Source: Bryopsis sp. KO-2023 (taxonomy: Eukaryota > Chlorophyta > Ulvophyceae > Bryopsidales > Bryopsidaceae). From it: DNA of 64,000 nt. The stretch's first letter is position 1, and each line of letters opens with the position of its first letter. The notes beneath the pieces were generated by a model that was not told the origin of the DNA, searched no databases, and saw nothing but the letters and a program-made list of their open reading frames with translations. The translations under genes were made by a program, and so were the position numbers. Positions 25,881 through 37,200 of the stretch are shown piece after piece. The DNA is taken from positions 1,389,001-1,453,000 of the forward strand of contig BSYQ01000006.1 of NCBI GenBank assembly GCA_030272585.1. The letters run 5' to 3'.

Positions 25881-26632
25881 ATTGACGTGACAGATGGTTT
25901 TATGGTGCTTCCAGGGGAGGTCACAGTCGGAAGGGAATCACTCGTCGAGAGTTTTATGGTGAGTAAAAGAGTTCAGAGCCTGTGGCAGTAGAAAAGGCCT
26001 CACTGCTGCTGTTAAAGGAGAATGTGAAGACATATGAAATTTGCAACTGGTTCCCCCAGATTGATCACCTTCAAACCTCCACAGGCTGTAAGCCACTCGA
26101 AATAAAAGATATATATAAATAGACCTGGTCAGCTTTGCCTCCATGTGTCTATGTTGCAACAGTTGAACTTGAAGGTTCAGTCTGTTCTATTTGCATTACA
26201 GACACCAAAAAACAAAGAGAGGAGAGAGAAGTCCACCCCTGGAGGTTCCACCCCCCCCTGCTGAAACTGATGCCGGTGATTCGATGATCTCCGGAATGTA
26301 TGAAGACTCTGTTTTGAATTGGCATTTCGTTTTCACATTTCGTTTTGCATCACATTTTAGGAAATCGAGACCATCCGACATTTTTAAGGTGGGAAATTCG
26401 AGTAACACAAATTCCGACTTTTTTGTATTTATTTTTAAAGAGCTCTTCTGAATTTGGACCACCAACTATACAACAAAAATGAAACAAGAAAAAATGAAAA
26501 AATTTCGTTGAACTGCTTTATCTTTTATTTTCGAACAGGTTCAACCTTTTTTTTTTCCTGTACAGTTTGAAATGTGTATGTGTGTTTCTATCTTTCTCGT
26601 TTTCTGTATTTTTTATTTTTTTCTTTTTTCAG

Positions 26633-26845
26633 CTATGCAATTTTCGAAGCAAGCGAAGATTGGGGGCAAAAAATTGTCGCAGCTTTTAAAGGAAATGGGA
26701 ATGTCTTCCTGCGCGGACCTCGAGGCAAATATGGTTAATATATTCCCAGTTGTTGGCTCAAGACAGGTCAACTTGATTTTCAGAGATTTCCAAGACATGT
26801 TTTCCTCCAGTCGATCGCCATTAGCTCAGGATCTCGCAAAGCCAA
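26633..26845 (+). CDS. Exon-like captured fragment inside the CACTA element
   Basis: An open stretch bounded by acceptor TTTTTTCAG and donor GTAAGC reads from MQFSKQAKIGGKKLSQLLKE to LAQDLAKPS, about 70 residues. The segment KIGGKKLSQLLKEMGMSSCADL loosely resembles the helix-hairpin-helix-like thumb of Y-family DNA polymerases (eta/kappa type). That is a guess from a short stretch; no catalytic motif is present. A further exon-like piece with Pro-rich coding lies at 26202-26388. These may be gene pieces picked up by the transposon, or exons of a decayed element gene. Confidence 0.35.
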
Positions 26846-27532
26846 GTAAGCAAAAAAAAAATATATATATACATATTGAACACATGCAAAACGTACAACC
26901 CCGTTTATCAAACTGGGTTCCGAAAAATTGAAAAATGGGAGGGGGAAAGAAAAGAAAAGGAAAAATAACATGAAAAAATCTTACAAAGTAAGTTTCTGGC
27001 CGGTTTCGGTTATTCAGAAAGGATTATTACAGGTATGTGTCAAATCCCCCCCAAAAAAAAAGTTTTTTTTTTCTGAAAAAGTTGCTGATTGGCTTGGTGG
27101 CTGTGGTGTGGATTTTCCTTTTTTTCCTCAATGTTTTTTTTCTTTTTCTCAATTTGGCAGTTGCGATATTGAAGCAAGGAAATCCAGGGTCCACAGAGTT
27201 GGCAGGGGTTGGTATTTAAAGATATTTAAACCCGACAGGGCTGGTCGCCACCGAATATTTCAGGTGGAGGAAATGAAAAACAACTCATCTATAGTTATAT
27301 GAACTATATGTAGTTCTTAAAGAGAGCTTGTTGATACGTTTCATTCTGTTGTTCATTCACTTAAAACTTTTCCATTTTTTCCACAGATGCTGATAAATCA
27401 GTCTGACATGCAAGCGCTGATTCTTGGATCAAAAGATGGCCAGAGCATTGTTGTTAAAAATGTTCAATGAAAAACAACAAAATAAAACACCACAGAAACA
27501 TTTGAGAATTTTTGTACGGTGTTGTTCTTCAG

Positions 27533-27607
27533 ATGCTTGTGAATTTTTTTCAGGTGACTGGATCTGCTGCAGCCATCAATGTGAACTGGACTCGAAGCAT
27601 GCTGATG
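27533..27607 (+). pseudogene. Captured exon fragment of a Pmp-like gene inside the CACTA element
   Basis: After acceptor TTCTTCAG come 25 codons reading MLVNFFQVTGSAAAINVNWT and on, followed by TAG. They match 18 of 25 residues of Pmp-like exon 22 (12977 onward; 32653 downward), including the run VTGSAAAIN. The match starts exactly at the splice acceptor. A second piece near 27893-27946 (IREWIKKTNPRRKRKME) weakly resembles the Pmp-like C-terminal segment DRWVRKVHPSTPQK. The divergence from both copies in this window says the source was another family member. Confidence 0.7.
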
Positions 27608-28379
27608 TAGTTCACCTTCTGGGGTGGGTTTTCAGTCAGCAGTGGATGTTTTTATTGCTTTGATAATGTTTCCCCTGTATAAAAACGGAAAAACCTTCTT
27701 TTGCAGTAATGGAAATAGGCAGAAGAGAAAAAATGTTCAGGTAGCTTTTATTGAAACAATTGATTTATTCCAACCCTTGGACAGCTGGTTTTGTCTGTCA
27801 GGCAGTGAGGGATTCGATGGCCGGGCCAATCAGATCATGGGTCCATGGGAGGGGGGATGTATTCTTTTCTCCGTAAAGATGAGGTGTAGTGAAGATCATT
27901 CGAGAATGGATCAAAAAGACCAATCCCCGCAGGAAAAGGAAGATGGAGGTGTGTTAGAATGGGCAGCCTGCCAACCCCATGAAAAAAAGGTAACAACAAT
28001 TGCAAAGGGAAGCTGGATAGGGTGATTTCCGCCCCCCCTTTTTTCCACTATGGTGCAACATGCTTGTTTTGTTTCAGGTATCATACGTGCGCATTGGCTG
28101 AAAAAACAATTAAAAAATGGTTAGAAGTGGGTCAGATGGGTATTTATATGTTCAACGAGCTCTGTATTATTGAAATACAAGCGCAGGGTTGGAATGGCAG
28201 GATCAGAGTTCATGGTTTTGGGCTATTTTTTTTGTTTCTATTTCTGTTTTGGAATAAGTGGGAATGGACAAGTGTTCAATCATAAAATGGGGTGTACATT
28301 TCAAAAGGGGTTTTGTCATTTTTGTTTTATTGTAACAACCATTTTGTCACCATGAATCTGCACATATGTGTTTCTACAA

Positions 28380-28987
28380 TCACCCAGCATATACAGTGGA
28401 ACCCCGCACATCAACGAAAAACGCCGCACAGTCACCCCGTACACACAAAAGGAGCCCGCACAGGGCTGTTGCAAACACCCCGCACACACACACAAGAAAC
28501 CCGCACAGCCACCCCGCACACACATAAGAGCAGCCGGCATAGTCACCCCGCACAGTGACCCCGCACAGTTGTGCGGGGGCCTGGACCTCGTATGCGTGGT
28601 GGTCCATGATTCGCACAGACGACTGAAACCCGTGCACAAAGGAAACATCACCCCGCACAGCTCTGTGCCTGGGTTTGGCCGGTCTGTGTGCGGGGTCCCA
28701 ATTTCACCCCGCACACAGAACCTGACGTCTTCCATATCCACCCCGCACGGCACCCCCGTACGGAGGATAGGGTACCCCGCACACTGTACGGGGCTATGTT
28801 TCATCTGTGCGGGGTCCCACAACGGGAAAGACGTCAAGTTCTGTGTGCGGGGTTCCAGTCTGTGCGGGGTGAAATTGGGACCCCGCACACAGACCGGCCA
28901 AACCCAGGCACAGAGCCGTGCGGGGCTATTGTGGCTCTGTGCGTGGCTAAACACGGGTTTTAGGCTTCTGTGCGGGGTCAGTAAAAC
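28380..28987. repeat. CACTA right subterminal array with a 55-bp perfect inverted repeat
   Basis: Dozens of CCGCACA[CG] and TGTGCGG units occur in both orientations. Within it, 28661-28715 and 28861-28915 are perfect 55-bp inverted copies around a 145-base spacer. The GC content is much higher than in the surrounding DNA. ORFs over this array (including a 250-codon minus-strand one) follow the repeat and are not genes. Confidence 0.85.
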
Positions 28988-29017
28988 ACCCCGCACAGAG
29001 CGCGATTTCCTATAGTG
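28988..29017 (-). repeat. Right terminal inverted repeat of the CACTA element
   Basis: Read on the minus strand it begins CACTATAGGAAATC and ends CTCTGTGCGGGGT. Target duplication TGA immediately follows it at 29018-29020. Confidence 0.9.
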
Positions 29018-29516
29018 TGAGGATATCATCCGCAAAGGCTGCAACTGAAACCGACTTGGTGAGGTCAACCAAGAGGGAATCTAAAAATATCCGAAATAGG
29101 AGAGGAGATAAGGGGGATCCTTGTGGTAACCCATGGGATAGATCCACTATTTCTTTACACCCTTCGACTTGAAGTGTGGCTTTCCTTTGTGTGAGGAAAG
29201 CTGTTACCCAAGCTATCAAGTGGGCAGGGAGCCCAATATGTTTCATACGCCAGAGGAGCGAAGAAATATCAATGTTGTCGTATGCACCCACAATATCTAA
29301 CGACACGACCGCTAGACCTTTTCGTTTCTTTAGAGCTGCCCCAGCAGCGGAAGCAAAGTGTTGAAGAGCATCAGATGTGGATTTCCCATACGAGAAACCA
29401 TATTGTGCCTTGCACCCATCACCCATAACATACACAATCCTATCCCGTACAATGTGTGAAAGTGTGAAAGTGTTTTAGAGAGAGGGTCTGGTTTTCTCGT
29501 TGACAAGAATTCTTAT

Positions 29517-30672
29517 TGTGTAGGTTCCACAATATCCACACCGAGGGCATGGTATTGCTGTTTAATGATTTGCCTCGATCGAGTTTGTGGATTTCTGGTA
29601 GCAACATTTCAGAGAAATCATGTTGCCATAAGTCCAGTTCCAACACAAACCTGCGCCAGTTTTGTGCTATGTTGTCAGACATGAGGCTGGTTGGCGCGAA
29701 GTTCCAGCAATTTGAACTGTGAGGCTCAAAAAAGAATTCCAACCCGCTCAACAGCACCACCCTCAGTTGACAGAAAAACATCAAAGCTTCCCCTCCTAAG
29801 TCCTCCCCACTCTTAACCATAAAACATATGATCCACATCTTCCCATTCCCAAAACGAGATCCACACTCGTTCGAGTGATCGTCTCGTTATCCCTTTTTTC
29901 CACCCCATTGACATTTGGGTGCATGGTGCTTCCAGGAATGCAACCTCTCTGGGCTGTGATCTTCATCAAAGAAAAAGTTGTGTCACAGCATGTTTTCCAC
30001 ATAGTGGCGGCGTGGAGTTTCTGGGAAGTGGATGTTTTTCAGAGGCGCTGGTGCGTGTAACTCGAGACTGTGTCGATCGCCCGCACTTAGCCTAGCATCT
30101 AGAATAACTTGCACCAACGGGTCAGGTGGGCACTGGATTTTTGGTGGTGGTTTTGTGACACGCATTTGCGTGGTTTGTCTTGGTTCTTAAGAAAACAAGG
30201 CTGGAAATTGTCCCAAACCCAGGTGTCGGCGCGCTTTGTTTCAACACAAACACAAAAACGACGACTGAAGCATCCGAAGCGGACAAAAAACCAAACGAAA
30301 ACAACTCGAGACACGCCCACCCTCTGCCTCGCCTCCCCCCACGCGTGGGCCGGTGACCACTGTCGACACCCTTGTACACTCTCAGCAATCGTGAGACACC
30401 TCCAGAGGGGGCCCTTTTTGTGCTCACGAGTGCGTCATCAAGTGTACACTCTTAAAGGGGGTATTGAACCAAGTCGTGTGGATGGCTTGGGCCAAAATGT
30501 CGACAGAGACGACAAAAACTTTTGTCACTTCTTACTTTGCTTGCGTGGCGCGTTCTGTGGCTGCAAATCGCCCACATCGATGCGACCCTTTGAGCTCCGA
30601 GGTTGAGCGCGATCACTTTCAAGAGCCAAGAACCTCGAATCCGACTGAACTAGTGACCATGTCTGACACGGT
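29517..30672 (+). repeat. Direct repeat A, copy 1
   Basis: It aligns in the same orientation with 43254-44528. Both start TGTGTAGGTTCCACAATATC and both end with GACACGGT. It abuts the inner end of the right inverted-duplication arm after only about 14 bases. Minus-strand coding-like stretches (NWRRFVLELDLWQHDFSE near 29630) faintly recall the N-terminus of an LTR-retroelement gag. A plus-strand stretch near 30500 (FVTSYFACVARSVAANRP) is conserved in both copies. Neither is called as a gene. Confidence 0.8.
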
Positions 30673-31080
30673 GTGTCCCCCCTTTTTTTCATGCTCCCCT
30701 GTTGAAATACATCTTTTGTGGTTCATATTTATGAATTGTTTGTTTTTAAGCCTGATTTGAAAACACTTAAGCATTGAAAAGGTTGCAAGTAATCAATTGA
30801 CTGCACAAGACATTTTCAAGTGTTCATCTACAAAAACTCCCCACCCAGAACATTCAAAAAGTGCGCTTATTTTTACACACAATAATAGTTGTCCATTCGT
30901 TTGATTGAATACTGTTGATACAAAACATGTCAAAAAAAACATTAGAAAACAACAAATATCGAGACCCTCACTGGTAGGGCCCAAATAGCCCCTACTAAAC
31001 CTACTAAACGTAATGAACAAACATAATCCCTCATTTCCCTACAAGGAGTAATGGTATTGATTGACATACCAAACAAATCC

Positions 31081-31086
31081 TTTATT
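31081..31086 (-). terminator. Polyadenylation signal of the right Pmp-like gene
   Basis: AATAAA on the minus strand, about 200 bases after the stop codon at 31284. It is conserved with 14526-14531 in the other copy. Confidence 0.55.
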
Positions 31087-31283
31087 TATGAAAAGTCTAT
31101 CAGAACTCAGTATAGTATACAAATCTGCTTAACACACACACGAAAAACGGCTGTACTGAAAACAATCACCTTCTAGCAGGTTCCATTTCGGAACAAAAAA
31201 AAAACCTTGAGGCTAAGAAAGAAAAAAAAAGGGACGGAAACAGCTCCTGTTGATTTGAACTGATGGCAAAAATTTCTTTCTGA

Positions 31284-34200
31284 TTAATATGGATCATTTG
31301 ACGCTCGTTTCCCGCCGACCTTGCTGATCAGCCACGCACGAGCATCAGAAAGTCTACCAGCGAACCCCTCCATTCCTTTCTTCAAGAAGTTCACGATAAC
31401 ATTTTTCGCAATTTTCACCGTTTCCCACGTGGTCGATCTCTGCGGGGTCGAAGGGTGAACTTTCCGCACCCATCTGTCGAGCCCTTTCATCCCAGCATCA
31501 AAAAATTGTTTCGACATGTACAAAAAGTAGACCACCACGGCTCCAATGAAAACGACAGACATCCCGACGTTCGCGCTGTTGGTTACTGCGGCTCTGTTTG
31601 CCACGTTCCCGATCATGAAGGCCAGACTGGATAAAATCAGGGAAACGGACTCCATCTTGTTCAGTTTCTCGTCTTCGAAAGGTTGGAAGTTTAGCTGGAG
31701 GATAATCGACACAAACATAACGAAGAGTGCCATGTCGCCTTGCAAATCCTCTCCGAGAGGACGTGCGAACACAACGATGGTGGAAAGCAGGGCTTTTCTT
31801 GCAAGGATGACCACTTCCCAAACAACCGCCTCCTCCTTGTAGGATCGGTAGAAGAAACCGTAACGCTCGGCGATGTCCTGATTGCTGAGATTCTTCTTGT
31901 TCCGCGTCAAAACAAAGAGGAGCCACCCAGGGAATCCGAAGGCAATCAACACCAAGAATGGAAAGCCAACCAACCAGGTCAGGAAGGCGTGCGATCCGTG
32001 ATAGCACACCACACTCGTGTCCTCCGCCCAGAACAACCCATCCAATGGCCCAGCTCGGACACAATAGAAAATGCGCACCAGCACTCTTGTCACGCTGCCC
32101 CCAAGCACACAGGCACAATTCATTCTGGTCCACACTCGAAACGGTATTCTGCAACCAAGCCGCCTTCATCGACGTTAGTTGGCTTACCTCAAATAGGATG
32201 CGTGGAGGACAGCCAACAGCGCAGCAAAGGAGCGGAGCTTGATGTACTCAAATGGATTCTCTTTTTTCAACGAGGAGATGCAATACAATGCTGAAAATGC
32301 AGCCCACACAACACCAGGGAAAAAAACGAACAGGATTGTGGCCTTGACGGATCGCGGCGGCGCATTCGTCGAAAACGCACACTCGGACGCGAAAAAGCCA
32401 TTGTTGTCCGCCACACCCGACATCAGACCTACACAATTCAATAGTCATTAACATTTTTTGTAGTGCCTCCTCTTACTCTTGCCGAATCATTCCAACACCA
32501 TTTTGTACGGTTGCGAACCTTCATTTGGTTGAATTGAAACAGCAAACACAGACTCGTCTCACCCAGACTGGTGAGCAACGCCAGCATTCCCTTGGTCCAG
32601 TCAGTGTTGATCGCAGCCGCCGATCCTGTAACTTGGAGGAAATTGACCAGGATCTGCACCAGGGCCACTCTAATTAAATCCAACCCATCAAAAACCATGC
32701 ACTCAATGCAAATGCCATTTTCGTGCTCACCTTGAATACATCAGATGCCCGCCTCTCCCTTTGGCCAACGGTTCCGGGCATCGACTTCTCCAGCACATTT
32801 TCTCGAACTGGTGCTTGTCCAGACAGGAATGCTTCCAAATTAAAGCCATCTTGAGACTGTGATTGTGTTGGTGGGGAAACCACAACAGTAGGCACACCAC
32901 CTGCTTGATTGTTGAGTTCTCTTGAATAGCTCCCTGCACTCTTCATGAAAACGAATGACAGAATCATCAGGGCCAGTGCCACCAGGCTGAAGAAAAGAAT
33001 TGCTGCTGTTTGTCCTCGACATTGCACACATTCATGCGATCGAAGTTTCCCGTGTGAAAGCTGGCAGCTCCCGCACAGCACTCCCATGTAGCCCTGAATT
33101 GTGTGACATAGAAAATATATGCATATGAAACATAGGGTCTGTGCAAGCACATGCAAGCTTGCATGTTAGAAATATCAACCCTGGGTACCTCTTCGCATTG
33201 GGGGTAGGAATCCGTGAAGGGGAGAGTCCTTCCCGCTTTCGTCAGTTTCTTGATGGCCTGTTTCAAAGCAGTAGTCCTGTTTGTGTAGGTGCAACCTTCC
33301 TTGGCCAGGCACGCATGGACCTCAGTTGCTCGAGTGTTTGCATGCCAAAACCCCTGAAGTGGCACCAAAGTCGAGGCCGAGCATCTGGCTCTTTCAAGAG
33401 GGCAAATATGGCACTCATCATCAGTGGGGTCGAAACTGAAAAAGCCTTCCCCACAAATGTCACATCGCTTTCCATCCTGTCTGGACACCTCCCCAGCCAC
33501 GCACCCTCGAATCACCACCATCATGTGCTCCACCAAAGCGTTACTGGCACTCTCCTTTGGAGTGAACTCAAAGCTGACATTGTACGAGCCAGGCAAGGCC
33601 CTGAGAATAACCCCGCTCGCAACGAAAGAGCCACTCATCACGACCCCATTGCTGGTGACAGGGTTTCCATACAGCTCCACTCCTGGTGCTGTTGATTGCA
33701 TTTTTAGAGTAACGTTTTCGGGGGCAGTTCGTCCAAAGGCATCCAACACTTTGACTTCGATGGGGGGAAGCGCTTCGGCACTGGAGTGGCTGAGAATTTG
33801 CGCAGGCGAAATGATTACGCTGTCTGGCGAAGAGCCAACAGATATGGACTCTACCTGACCTCCCTCTTCACCATTGGCGTGGCAACTCTGTGGTGCATTT
33901 TTCAGATTCAGTCTGTCAAAGCATCGTTCTCCACAGCACATCCTCAGCACAGAAATGTCGTTGGAGAATACATCTGAGGCAAAAATCTCTGCAAAATTTC
34001 CCTTGAAGGTGGTGTCATTAGAGAGAACATGGCGGCTCGCCAGCAAGTCTGAGAATGTGGGTGTCGAGCTGCACTCTTCCAGAAGCTGGAAGAAGTTCTG
34101 CTCCTCTTTGGGAGAGGAGCCATTGCGGAACGATCCCTCTCCGAGAATGGCCAGAGCTTTGCAATCTTGAATTGATCCAGCAACAGTGAGAAGATGCAAA

Positions 34201-37200
34201 CCACCTACATGTGAAAAACACATCAGCACACATATGCAATGCATTTTCACAAAAGCTACCCCATCAGCACTAACACTTGAAAACTCACCTCCAACTTTGC
34301 CCTCGTTGTTTTCAATGGAACAAAGGGTGCACTCCCACAGAGGAGCGGCATCCCCTCTGGGTGTGAACAGAGAGCTGAAATGAGCAGCCATCCCTCCTCC
34401 ATTTTCACCAGCCACATTTTCTGAAACCGTCAGGTTGGACCCTTTCAACACCGCGTCCTGTGCATATATTCCTCCCCCTGACCCTCCCGCAAAGCATCCT
34501 GTCACTGTGCAGTCATGAAGGGTGAGTAGTGCCCCTGAGGTAGCCAGGATGCCACCACCGCCCCCGAGCTCACCCCTTTCAACATTTTCAACAACGTTCT
34601 TACGAAATCCACAACCCCTGCAATGCAGTTTCACTCCTTTGACCTCCAAACCTGCTCCACCTTTGGCAGCAGTGTTTCCCAGAAACTGAACATCAGAGAA
34701 TTCCGTTATCACTGTTCGTTTGAGCTTGGTTGCTGTAGCTGACACTCCACCACCCCAGCTTGCTGAATTATTCAAAAACACAACTCGCGCTAGCTTGATA
34801 AGAGATTCTGTGTCAATGACTGCGAACCCTCCCCCTCTTAAGGCGGCATTCAGGGTGACAATCGAGTCTCGAATTTCTGCTTTATGCACATCTGTCAAAT
34901 GCAATGCTCCTCCAGATCCGGCAACGTTTCCAGAAAAACTGCACCCATGGATGTCTGCAATGACTCCTTGGCCTTTCAGTCTGACAGCCCCACCTTCTCC
35001 CTCAACACTCAACACGAGAGCGCCCTCTCCAACGCTTCCCACTCTATTTCCCGAAAATTTCAAATCTTTCATGGCAATGTGCAGCCCCCCTTCTGAGTTT
35101 CGTCCAGTCGATCCCAAATCCCCATCCTGCACACAAAAGACAGACATAGCAGAGAAGCTCCAAAAACTCAAACTGATGACTTGTCAGACGCATGTAGTAG
35201 TTGTATTGCTGAGATTTGTTATTTTCAACTAAAGTTATGAGAGATACCATTCGAATACCTGAGCACATACTGCCCCCCCTCCAAGATGGGCTTGGTTTGT
35301 GAAGAATGTGCATCCAGCCAGGGTTGAATTGGCATCGCCTTCCACGAAAATGGCACCCCCAAGAGTGGAATTGTTGGAGACAAAGGTCAGATTTGTGATT
35401 TGAGCCTTTGGTTGGGGTCCCTGATGTTGGTGAAACACAAATTCAAAAAACCATCTCTCTCATAATTGGATGGACTTATCTTTAAAAAAGAAATCTCATT
35501 CGAATCGCACAAAAACAAAGGCAAAACCACCTTTGGTGGGTGGAGAACAGAAAGGTCTGAAATTTTTCTTCTTACCCCTATCCAAATCGCCCCACCATAG
35601 TCTCGGGCATGATTTTGAATGCAGTTTCCCCTGTCCATCTCAACTTCTGCACCAGAACTGGACACAGCTCCTCCACTGGCATTGGCAATGTTGACTTCAA
35701 AATCGGTATCCACAAGTCTCACTACAACTTCCTTGTCCTGCCAATAAAACTCAAATATCACTCTTTTAACTACCATAATAAAAACTTTTAACCCCTTGAA
35801 AAATACATGGTCAAATTTTGCTTTTTCACATATTTTAAGTGCTGGAGCAGGAACAGAACACATGCACTGAAAACCAATTCGAAGCCTTCCCAAAGAATCA
35901 GCTACACACCAGGGCAACGGCGCCTCCACTTTTCCAAGCTCTGTTCCCACGGAAAACAGATTTCTCAACAAACATTGTTGGCTTTTGGGTGGGCAATGTG
36001 GAATTTTGTGACAATGTTTCATAGATTGGTTCGGCCATAACTTCATCGATAAATGCCATAACTGCATCAACTGCAACAGCGCTGAAAGTGATTGCACCAC
36101 CAAAGAAAGCGGTGTTTTCTGTGAATCTCGAGTTGACAATGAAAGCCTCTGAACTGATCAACGCTATTGCCCCTCCGCCAGCAGATTCATGAATTAGCTT
36201 TCCTCCGTCCAAATCTAAGGGAGCCTCCCTTCCATAGGCCGTGTTGGTGGTAAAATTTGCATGAGTGGCGTTCAAAGTGGATTCCTTCACATCCATTGAA
36301 AACAAGTTTTTGTTCTTGGGTTTGGGGGTTCATCGAAACTTTTTGTGTAAACAACTACCTGAAAATTCCTGTGGATTTGAATCCAAGCGAAAAAGTACAG
36401 CTTTCACAATCAAGACATTCTCTGTGAATTACAATAGATGCTCATTCTTTTGGGAAAAAACGTGCTTAATTGGATCCGGACTTGCAAGCAAGCTCCTCCA
36501 TGAGAAAGTTATTTATACGTTCAAGCTTAGCTTGCCACCGAGCGTGGAAAGAAAAATGTAACTTAATCTTACTGCGAGATACAGTGCTCCGCCTCTCTTG
36601 GCTCGGTTTTTGATAAACTTGACTTCAAAAATACGGACTTGAGGGACGTTGAAAACATACACTCCCCCTCCTCTTTCGCGGTTACAATCATCACAGGTAT
36701 ATAGATCTTTTGTTTTCGCAGCAGAATCCTGCAATGGAATTTTTTTGTTCGCAACAGAACCCTGCAATGGAAACTATCAGATGCATTATATCATTAAAAA
36801 AAACCTAAGATTCACATTTCCCACCTACTTCCTCCTCTCCCCTAAAAGAAAAAAAGAAAAAAAAATGAATCGAGAATACCCGTAAGACAGCACTTTTCCG
36901 GCTTGCTTGTTTGCAATCTTCAAGGAACTACGATCCACGAGAGCACTCACAAAAACTCTGTCTCCCTCTGGACATATAGGCATTAAAATCTGGCTTGTAT
37001 TTTTGCAATCATGCTTACCTCACTGAGTAAACTCAGGGTATAATTTTCCCCACTGAAATTTTCCAGAAAAGCAGAGCCAGAGAGCGTCAATGAAGCAATC
37101 TCCCAACCATAGACAGCGCCTCCACGTACAGCAGCCTGGTTGATTCTGAAACTTGATTCATCAATGGAACACTTCAAATTTTCTCCAAACAGAGCCAATG

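Larger units (their letters stand above)
25367..29017. mobile_element. Non-autonomous CACTA (EnSpm-type) DNA transposon, 3651 bp
   Basis: The ends are CACTAT...ATAGTG. The first 30 bases match the reverse complement of the last 30 at 27 positions, and TGA directly repeated on both sides (25364-25366, 29018-29020) is the 3-bp target duplication expected of CACTA elements. Subterminal regions are packed with CCGCACA/TGTGCGG copies in both orientations, as is usual for transposase binding arrays of this superfamily. No transposase (TnpD/Transposase_21-like) is visible. The interior instead has exon-like pieces with splice sites on the plus strand, including one derived from a Pmp-like gene. The clean duplication and uninterrupted target ORF suggest a recent insertion. 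Confidence 0.9.
23652..29500 (-). mobile_element. 5'-truncated non-LTR retrotransposon (RT + RNase H), split by a DNA transposon
   Basis: There are two blocks on the minus strand. Block 29018 to about 29500 encodes the RT palm: VSLDIVGAYDNID (motif A), HGLPQGSPLSPLLF (motif B) and AFADDIL (motif C). Block 23652-25366 continues with the RT thumb, then an RNase HI domain with its acidic residues (FFTDGS; TDAEIAAIKLAL; IVSDSQGALRAL; HCEVEENDAADEA), and a C-terminal C-x2-C-x-H-x-C knuckle (CEHCEEG ... HLLMECP). The domain order fits RNase H-bearing LINE clades (I-like). Removing 25367-29017 plus one target-duplication copy joins the blocks in frame with no stop. RT fingers, endonuclease and ORF1 are missing, as in typical 5' truncation. 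The element was probably inactive before the transposon landed. Confidence 0.9.

Noticed and set aside
28316..29068. Long ORFs on both strands (215 and 250 codons) rich in Cys, Arg, His and Pro
   Set aside because: They simply translate the CCGCACA subterminal repeats of the CACTA element. No splice sites or domain.
29440..29838. Possible retroelement gag ORF in direct repeat A
   Set aside because: Only a short NWRRF-like resemblance. No zinc knuckle, protease or integrase nearby, and the frame is broken in the second copy.
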